A program made the translations under genes and the position numbers. Below are positions 30,125-37,649 of a stretch of 37,649 nucleotides of DNA, in pieces. The notes under the pieces are model-generated. The model was not told where the DNA came from and did no database searches. It saw only the letters and a program-made list of their open reading frames with translations. The DNA lies in NCBI RefSeq assembly GCF_003935715.1, contig NZ_RHPP01000024.1, positions 1 to 37,649 on the forward strand, read 5' to 3'. This DNA comes from Stenotrophomonas sp. 278 (GTDB lineage Bacteria > Pseudomonadota > Gammaproteobacteria > Xanthomonadales > Xanthomonadaceae). Position 1 is the first letter of the stretch, and every line of letters starts with the position of its first letter.

Positions 30125-31474
30125 ATGCACGTCCCCACCACAGCCCCCGTTGCGGCCAAGCCGCTGCCGTTCTACCGCCAGCTCTACTTCCAGGTGGTGG
30201 TGGCGATCGTCCTGGGTGCGATCCTCGGCCATTACGAGCCGGCCTTCGCCGAATCACTGAAGCCGCTGGGCGATGCCTTCATCAAGCTGGTGAAGATGAT
30301 CATCGCGCCGGTCATCTTCCTGACCATCGTCACCGGCATCGCCGGCATGACCCACCTGCGCACCGTGGGCCGTGTCTTCGCCAAATCGATGGCCTACTTC
30401 CTGTTCTTCTCCACCCTGGCCCTGATCGTGGGCATGGTGGTGGCGCACGTGGTGCAGCCGGGCGCGGGCATGAACATCAACCCGGCCGACCTGGACCAGA
30501 CCGCGGTCCACAGCTACGTGGAAAAGTCGCATGAGCTGACCCTCACCGGCTTTGCCATGGACATCATTCCGGCCACCCTGGTCAGCGCGTTCGTGGATGG
30601 CAACATCCTGCAGGTGCTGTTCGTGGCCGTGCTGTTCGGCATCGCGCTGGCCCTGACCGGCGAGAAGGGTCGCCCGGTGCTGACCTTCCTGGAAGCGCTG
30701 ACCGCCCCTGTGTTCCGTCTGGTGCACATCCTGATGAAGGCCGCCCCGATCGGTGCGTTTGGTGCGATTGCCTTCACCATCGGCAAGTACGGCGTGGGTT
30801 CGCTGATCAACCTGGCCTGGCTGGTGGGTTCGTTCTACATCACCTCGTTCCTGTTCGTGGCGGTGATCCTGGGCGTCGTGTGCCGTCTGTGCGGCTTCTC
30901 GGTGTTCAAGCTGGCCCGCTACCTGAAGGCCGAACTGCTGCTGGTGCTGGGCACCTCGTCCTCGGAATCGGCGCTGCCGTCGCTGATGGAAAAGATGGAA
31001 AAGGCCGGCTGCAGCAAGTCGGTGGTCGGCCTGGTGGTTCCCACCGGCTACTCGTTCAATCTGGACGGCACCAACATCTACATGACCCTGGCGGCGCTGT
31101 TCATCGCCCAGGCCACCAACACCGAACTGACCCTGGGCCATCAGATCGCCCTGCTGCTGGTCGCCATGCTCAGCTCCAAGGGCGCGGCGGGCGTCACCGG
31201 TGCCGGCTTCATCACCCTGGCCGCCACCCTGGCCGTGGTGCCGGAAGTGCCGGTGGCCGGCATGGCGCTGATCCTGGGCGTGGACCGCTTCATGAGCGAA
31301 TGCCGCTCGCTGACCAACTTCATCGGCAATGCCGTAGCCAGCGTGGTGGTGTCGCGCTGGGAGAACGCCCTGGACCGCGACCGCCTGGCACTGGCGCTGG
31401 ATGGCCGCGAAGCCGAACTGCCGCCGCTGGTCACCGATGACGCTCCGGCTCCGCTGCCGGCTCCGGCCCGCTGA
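30125..31474 (+). CDS. dctA: C4-dicarboxylate:cation symporter DctA
   Basis: The protein has 449 residues from the ATG at 30125, which has GGAG 6 nt upstream; the frame is open back to 30065 but the extra residues are not family-like. It is a dicarboxylate/amino acid:cation symporter (DAACS) with eight TM segments and two re-entrant loops. Diagnostic stretches are [22 protein letters not shown], the serine-rich hairpin [18 protein letters not shown], the cation/substrate site [20 protein letters not shown], and [21 protein letters not shown] with [14 protein letters not shown]. It imports succinate, fumarate and malate with H+ or Na+. A strong terminator follows. maeB, which uses malate, is the next gene. 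Confidence 0.95.
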   Translation: MHVPTTAPVAAKPLPFYRQLYFQVVVAIVLGAILGHYEPAFAESLKPLGDAFIKLVKMIIAPVIFLTIVTGIAGMTHLRTVGRVFAKSMAYFLFFSTLALIVGMVVAHVVQPGAGMNINPADLDQTAVHSYVEKSHELTLTGFAMDIIPATLVSAFVDGNILQVLFVAVLFGIALALTGEKGRPVLTFLEALTAPVFRLVHILMKAAPIGAFGAIAFTIGKYGVGSLINLAWLVGSFYITSFLFVAVILGVVCRLCGFSVFKLARYLKAELLLVLGTSSSESALPSLMEKMEKAGCSKSVVGLVVPTGYSFNLDGTNIYMTLAALFIAQATNTELTLGHQIALLLVAMLSSKGAAGVTGAGFITLAATLAVVPEVPVAGMALILGVDRFMSECRSLTNFIGNAVASVVVSRWENALDRDRLALALDGREAELPPLVTDDAPAPLPAPAR

Positions 31475-31496
31475 ATACCCCCGCAGGTGATGCGTT

Positions 31497-31544
31497 GCAG
31501 GGTTGCGCCGTTCCCCCCTTGGGCGGCGTAACCCTGCTTTTTTT
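31497..31544 (+). terminator. Rho-independent terminator after dctA
   Basis: Arms GCAGGGTTGCGCCG and CGGCGTAACCCTGC (one mismatch) are separated by a loop and followed by seven Ts. The hairpin starts 22 bp after the dctA stop. Confidence 0.9.
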
Positions 31545-31701
31545 GTCATCTGCAGCCGGCATTCTGCGTTGGCATACGCCAGCGCACGGCCTGATCAATG
31601 TGCGGTCGCAGCACCCCCGCGACAGCCTGCCGACAGGTCTTACCTCGCCAACGGGGGTATGATCCCCTGTTCCTCTTGCCCATTCACGTCCACGAACCGC
31701 G

Positions 31702-33996
<2,295 letters not shown>

Positions 33997-34003
33997 TGGG
34001 CCG

Positions 34004-34027
34004 GTAGCTGACGACCGTTGGTCGTCA
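34004..34027 (+). repeat. GTAG REP palindrome, plus orientation
   Basis: GTAGCT is followed by GACGACC-GTT-GGTCGTC, 7 bp after the maeB stop. It pairs with the minus element at 34081 around the maeB terminator. Confidence 0.65.
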
Positions 34028-34034
34028 GGCCTTG

Positions 34035-34074
34035 AAGGGGATCGGTGCAACGCACCGGTCCCTTTTGCTTTTTA
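34035..34074 (+). terminator. Rho-independent terminator after maeB
   Basis: AAGGGGATCGGTGC and GCACCGGTCCCTT arms (one mismatch) with an AAC loop are followed by a T-rich tail (TTTTGCTTTTT). Confidence 0.8.
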
Positions 34075-34080
34075 TCGGCC

Positions 34081-34104
34081 TGCCGACCAAGGGTCGGCAG
34101 CTAC
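34081..34104 (-). repeat. GTAG REP palindrome, minus orientation
   Basis: TGCCGACC-AAG-GGTCGGCA is followed by GCTAC (a minus-strand GTAG). Confidence 0.65.
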
Positions 34105-34213
34105 CGGTTTAATGTCCCCGCCGCACAGCCGTAACCGCCCTGCAACGCGGCAATGGCTCAATATGCCCACGTGGCCCGGCTTGGCGGCGCTTGAAAAAGC
34201 GCAGCCACCCCGG

Positions 34214-34236
34214 GCCCGACCATTTTCGGGCGCTAC
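34214..34236 (-). repeat. Diverged GTAG REP palindrome, minus orientation
   Basis: GCCCGA and TCGGGC arms enclose a 6-nt loop and are followed by GCTAC. The arms are shorter than in the other copies, so this is probably a decayed element. Confidence 0.45.
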
Positions 34237-34256
34237 CTCAGGTTCCTGCACCGCGA

Positions 34257-34279
34257 GGACACGCATGGCGTGTCCCTAC
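34257..34279 (-). repeat. GTAG REP palindrome, minus orientation
   Basis: GGACACGC-ATG-GCGTGTCC is followed by CTAC, with almost the same core as the element at 7214. It pairs with the element at 34307. Confidence 0.7.
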
Positions 34280-34306
34280 GCGGCACCCCGCCGATATCCC
34301 GCCCCC

Positions 34307-34328
34307 GTAGCGACGCGCCATGCGCGTC
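34307..34328 (+). repeat. GTAG REP palindrome, plus orientation
   Basis: GTAGC is followed by GACGCGC-CAT-GCGCGTC, 21 bp before the end of the mannosidase gene. It is the last of five elements in the 352-bp gap 33997-34348. Confidence 0.7.
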
Positions 34329-34348
34329 CCACGGAAACCCAACCGGGC

Positions 34349-37300
34349 TCAATGCGCCCCAGGTGCCAACAACTCCACCTCGGCCAGCTGCGCACGCCCC
34401 TGCGCCTTGATCCGCAGCCGATACTCGGCGTACTTGCCCGGCTGGGCAATCCTGAACGGCCGCGTCTGCTGCGCCCACGCGAACGCCTCGCCCTTGCGCT
34501 GGTCCACTGTCTTCCAGCTGCCACCGGCCGTACGTGCCTCCAGCACCCACTCCGCCGCACGGATCGAACTCTCGCCACTGGTCAGCGTGTACAGCGTGGC
34601 CTGCCCATCGGACAGCCCGGTAAAGGTCACCGTCCCGACATCACCCATGCCGAGCGCGCTATCGGCATCGTTGTCGATCAGGTCTGAGGCCACCGACCCA
34701 TCGGCCAGCGTGGCCTTGGCCGCGCTCCCCAGCAGGTCATGCAAGCCCGCCGGCCGCTGTCCCGGTGCAGTGAGCGAACGCGGCGCATCGTCCGGACCGG
34801 TCCCCCAGCGTGACGGCTGCGGGCCCATTTCGAAGTCCAGCGTGGCCCCGGCGGCAATCAGCTCGTGCGGTACCCAGGTCTTCGTCCACGGCTTGCCATT
34901 GATCTTCAGCGACTGCACATATCGGTTCTCGCGCGAATTGGCCGGCGCGTTGACAGTCAGCACCCTGCCGTCACCCAGCTTGACGCGCGCCTGCTTGAAC
35001 AGCGGCGAGCCGATCACATACTCCGGCGCACCCATGCGCAGCGGGTAGATGCCCAGCGAGGCAAACAGGTACCACGCCGAGGTTTCGCCGTTGTCCTCGT
35101 CGCCCGGGTAGCCCTGGCCGATCTCGCTGCCCAGGTACAGGCGTTCCAGAATCGTGCGCACATGGTCCTGGGTTTTCCACGGCTGCCCGGCATACAGGTA
35201 CATCCACGGGATGTGGTGCGCCGGCTGGTTGCTGTGCGCGTACATGCCCATGCGGACGTCGCGCGCTTCGGTCATCTCATGGATCACGCCGCCATAGGAG
35301 CCCACCAGCGACGTATCGGCAGTTTCCGGGGTGCTGAAGAACGCATCCAGCTTTTTGCCCAGCGCTTCACGCCCACCATAGAGCGCGGCCAGGCCCTCGC
35401 CGTCGTGCGGTGCGGTGAACGCGAACGTCCAGCCGTTGGATTCGGTGTAGTCATGGCCCCACACGCGTGGGTCGTACTTCGCAGATTCCACCCGCCACGT
35501 TCCTTCCTCGGTGCGGCCCTGGAAGAAACCGGCTGCCGGGTCGAACAGGGTGGCGTAGGTGCCGGCGCGGTTGCGGAAGTAGTCGGCCTCGGTGCTGTAG
35601 CGCTCGCGCTCGGCGGGGCTGCTGGCGCGCTTGGCCAGCTCGGTGGCCATGTTGGCAATGCCGAAGTCGTTCAAGGCACCTTCCATGGTCCACGACATGC
35701 CCTCGTGTGTGTCGGTGCTGGCGTAGCCGCGGAAGCTGGACTGGCGCATGCCCTTGCGGCCGACATGGCGGTCCGGCGGGACCACGCTGGCGTTGCGCAA
35801 TGCGGCCTCGTAGGCCTCGGCGGCATCGAAGCCCTGGATGCCCTTCAGCCACGCATCGGCGAAGGCGACGTCGGAGCTGGTGCCGACCATCAGGTCCGCG
35901 TAGCCCGGCGAGGACCAGCGTGCCACCCAGCCGCCGGCACGGTACTGCTCCAGGAAGCCCTGCACCAGGGTGCCGGCATCGTCCGGAGTGAACAGTGCAT
36001 AGGCCGGCCAGGTGGTGCGGAAGGTGTCCCAGAAGCCGTTGTTCACGTACACCTTGCCGTCGCGGATCGGCGCGTAGCTGCGGCTGGCGCTGGCGTCGTC
36101 GCGGGCGTCCTCACCGGCGCTGGCCTGGCTGGCGTAGCGCCAGTCCGGCGCGGCGGCGGTGCCGACGTTCTCGTGCGCGGAGTTGGGGTACAGGTACAGA
36201 CGGTACAGGTTGGAGTACAGCGTGGTCTTTTCATCGTCACTGGCCGTGCCGATGTCGAAGCGTGCCAGGCGGGCGTCCCAGGCATCCTGGGCCCGGCTGG
36301 CCACGCGCTCGATGTCGTCGTCGCTGGACAGCTCCAGCGCCAGGTTGTGGCGGGCCTGCTCCAGCGAGATCAGGGAGGTGGCAATGCGCATGTGCACACG
36401 GCGCTCGCTGCCCGGGTCGAATTTGATGTAGCCGGTCGGGCGACCGGTACTGATCGTGCCGCTGCTGCGCCACGGACGGTCGAAGCTGGCCACGATAAAC
36501 ATGCGCGTGGCCCCGTTGGACAGGCCGCTGCGGGTATCGGTGTAACCGGAAAGGGTCTGCGTGGCTGGGTCCAGGGTCAGCCCGCCGCGCGCGTCGACGT
36601 TGTCGAACAGCAGGTTGGCGTCACCGTCCTTGGGGAAGTCGAAGCGGAACAGCGCGGCATGGTCGGTGGGCGCGATGGTGGCGGCGATGCCGTTGTCGAA
36701 GCGTACGCCATAGCGATGCGGGCGGGCTACTTCGTGGTCGCGCGAGAAGGTAAGCGCTCGCTTGGCACGGTCTGCTTCCGGCACGCCACGCGTGTTCGAG
36801 GGCATCACCTGGAAGGTCTGGCGGTCGCCCATCCACGGGCTGGGCTCGTGGCTCAGGGCCAGCGCCTGCAGCTTCGGGCGGTTGGCGGCATCGTTCTGCT
36901 CGCTCCAGCGGTAGAGCCAACTCAGCGAACCGGCATCGGTCACCGGGGTCCAGAAATTGAAGCCATGCGGTACGGCGGTGGCAGGGAAGTTGTTGCCACG
37001 CGAGAACGTGCCGTTGGACTGCGTGCCGCGCGTGGTGAGGACCCAGTCGGAGGGGCGCTGCGCGCTGTTGCGGGCGAGGTCGCCCAGGCGGATGTCGTCG
37101 ATCCAGCCGGCGGTCGGCGCCTGTGCGGCACTGTCCACTTCCAGTTCCACTGCTACCACGCGGCGACCGCGCAGGGCGGGCACGTCGCCCAGCCGCACCT
37201 GCTTGTGTGCCCACTGCTGCGGGTACAGCGTTTTCGAGTCGCCCTGCGCCTGCGCGCCCAGCGCCACGCCGTGGTGGTCGCGGACGCTGCTGGCGGAGAC

Positions 37301-37649
37301 CCGGCTGCCGTCATCCAGCACCAGGTCCAGCGACACGTAGGTGCTGGCCACGGTATCGCCGCCGACAATTTCCGGCAGCACCATCCAGCTCAGCGTGGTA
37401 TCGGCACCAATGGTCACATCAGTGCTGAACAGCGCGGTGCGCGCGGCCCCACCGCTGCTGCGATAGCCCAGGGCGCGCACGCCGCTGTAGCCCGCATCGG
37501 CCTTGGCGGCATAGGGTGCGGAAGGTCCGTTCCCCACCTTCACCTGCAGGCCGCCGGCGGCGGCCTTGGGCGCGGGCTGGCCGGCCTCGAACGAGGTGCT
37601 GAAGTCCTGCGCCAGGGCGGGCAGGGCGGTGGCGGCGCAGGCAAAGGCC
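34349..37649 (-). CDS. Secreted GH92 family alpha-mannosidase (start outside window)
   Basis: About 1,100 residues are visible. The 5' end lies just past the right edge, since the first residues seen, AFACAATALPALAQDFSTSFEAG, are the end of a signal peptide. The N-terminal beta-sandwich region (GVRALGYRSSGGAARTALF...) is followed by the GH92 lectin-like domain (SPWMGDRQTFQVMP) and the (alpha/alpha)6 catalytic domain: KVYVNNGFWDTFRTTWPAYALF, MYAHSNQPAHHIPWMYLYAG, and the calcium/acid-base signature GYPGDEDNGETSAWYLFASLGIYP near 35040-35120. A C-terminal F5/8-type carbohydrate-binding domain (TVTFTGLSDGQATLYTLTSG...YRLRIKAQGRAQLAEVELL) closes it. GH92 enzymes are exo-acting, Ca2+-dependent alpha-mannosidases that trim N-glycans. 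The gene probably belongs to a glycan-use cluster to the right of the window. Confidence 0.92.
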   Translation of the reverse strand, partial: AFACAATALPALAQDFSTSFEAGQPAPKAAAGGLQVKVGNGPSAPYAAKADAGYSGVRALGYRSSGGAARTALFSTDVTIGADTTLSWMVLPEIVGGDTVASTYVSLDLVLDDGSRVSASSVRDHHGVALGAQAQGDSKTLYPQQWAHKQVRLGDVPALRGRRVVAVELEVDSAAQAPTAGWIDDIRLGDLARNSAQRPSDWVLTTRGTQSNGTFSRGNNFPATAVPHGFNFWTPVTDAGSLSWLYRWSEQNDAANRPKLQALALSHEPSPWMGDRQTFQVMPSNTRGVPEADRAKRALTFSRDHEVARPHRYGVRFDNGIAATIAPTDHAALFRFDFPKDGDANLLFDNVDARGGLTLDPATQTLSGYTDTRSGLSNGATRMFIVASFDRPWRSSGTISTGRPTGYIKFDPGSERRVHMRIATSLISLEQARHNLALELSSDDDIERVASRAQDAWDARLARFDIGTASDDEKTTLYSNLYRLYLYPNSAHENVGTAAAPDWRYASQASAGEDARDDASASRSYAPIRDGKVYVNNGFWDTFRTTWPAYALFTPDDAGTLVQGFLEQYRAGGWVARWSSPGYADLMVGTSSDVAFADAWLKGIQGFDAAEAYEAALRNASVVPPDRHVGRKGMRQSSFRGYASTDTHEGMSWTMEGALNDFGIANMATELAKRASSPAERERYSTEADYFRNRAGTYATLFDPAAGFFQGRTEEGTWRVESAKYDPRVWGHDYTESNGWTFAFTAPHDGEGLAALYGGREALGKKLDAFFSTPETADTSLVGSYGGVIHEMTEARDVRMGMYAHSNQPAHHIPWMYLYAGQPWKTQDHVRTILERLYLGSEIGQGYPGDEDNGETSAWYLFASLGIYPLRMGAPEYVIGSPLFKQARVKLGDGRVLTVNAPANSRENRYVQSLKINGKPWTKTWVPHELIAAGATLDFEMGPQPSRWGTGPDDAPRSLTAPGQRPAGLHDLLGSAAKATLADGSVASDLIDNDADSALGMGDVGTVTFTGLSDGQATLYTLTSGESSIRAAEWVLEARTAGGSWKTVDQRKGEAFAWAQQTRPFRIAQPGKYAEYRLRIKAQGRAQLAEVELLAPGAH

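Overview
The window looks like a chromosomal stretch of a high-GC gammaproteobacterium of the Xanthomonadaceae, most likely Stenotrophomonas or a close relative. The reasons are the strong GC bias of the codons, the overall gene complement, and many short palindromes with a GTAG end, which match the SMAG-type REP elements described from Stenotrophomonas maltophilia. There are no rRNA or tRNA genes, no intact insertion sequences and no CRISPR array that I can see.

Left part (1-15.5 kb), mostly core genes. Two overlapping periplasmic amidohydrolase genes (minus; the downstream one runs off the edge) face a large subtilase autotransporter across a palindrome-rich spacer. Then come a short-form AMP nucleosidase and a DUF924 protein (plus), a glutaredoxin/HesB-like/rhodanese fusion (minus) and a membrane-anchored polysaccharide deacetylase (plus). 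A tight minus-strand operon runs alaA - SGNH hydrolase - methyltransferase - small membrane protein. The ribosome GTPase rsgA follows, then a RES/Xre-MbcA-type toxin-antitoxin pair and a QEGLA-motif (DUF1704) protein.

Middle part (15.5-22.2 kb), a tricarboxylate-type uptake locus. On the minus strand, an OprO/OprP-type porin, a CitMHS-family transporter and an acetoacetyl-CoA reductase paralogue (catalytic Tyr changed to Phe) form a likely operon. Facing it is a plus-strand operon of an OmpR-type response regulator, a histidine kinase and a periplasmic solute-binding protein with no permease.

Accessory strip (22.2-26.0 kb). A LuxR-type response regulator is followed by about 3 kb of small, poorly known genes and many repeats. 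These are three copies of a roughly 58-bp repeat, six GTAG palindromes, a secreted hypothetical protein, a SymE-like protein behind a long structured leader, a 36-residue proline-rich microprotein translated just ahead of a two-TM membrane protein, and a decayed HIT-protein fragment trapped between REP elements.

Right part (26.0-37.6 kb), C4-dicarboxylate use. A hybrid histidine kinase with a DctB-like periplasmic sensor and a second OprO/OprP-type porin (minus) stand back to back with dctA (plus). The malic enzyme gene maeB follows. A cluster of five REP palindromes separates it from a large secreted GH92 alpha-mannosidase (minus) whose start lies just outside the window. A plausible reading is that this half of the window brings organic acids across both membranes (porin plus symporter, twice), senses them (two signalling systems) and feeds malate to pyruvate through MaeB.
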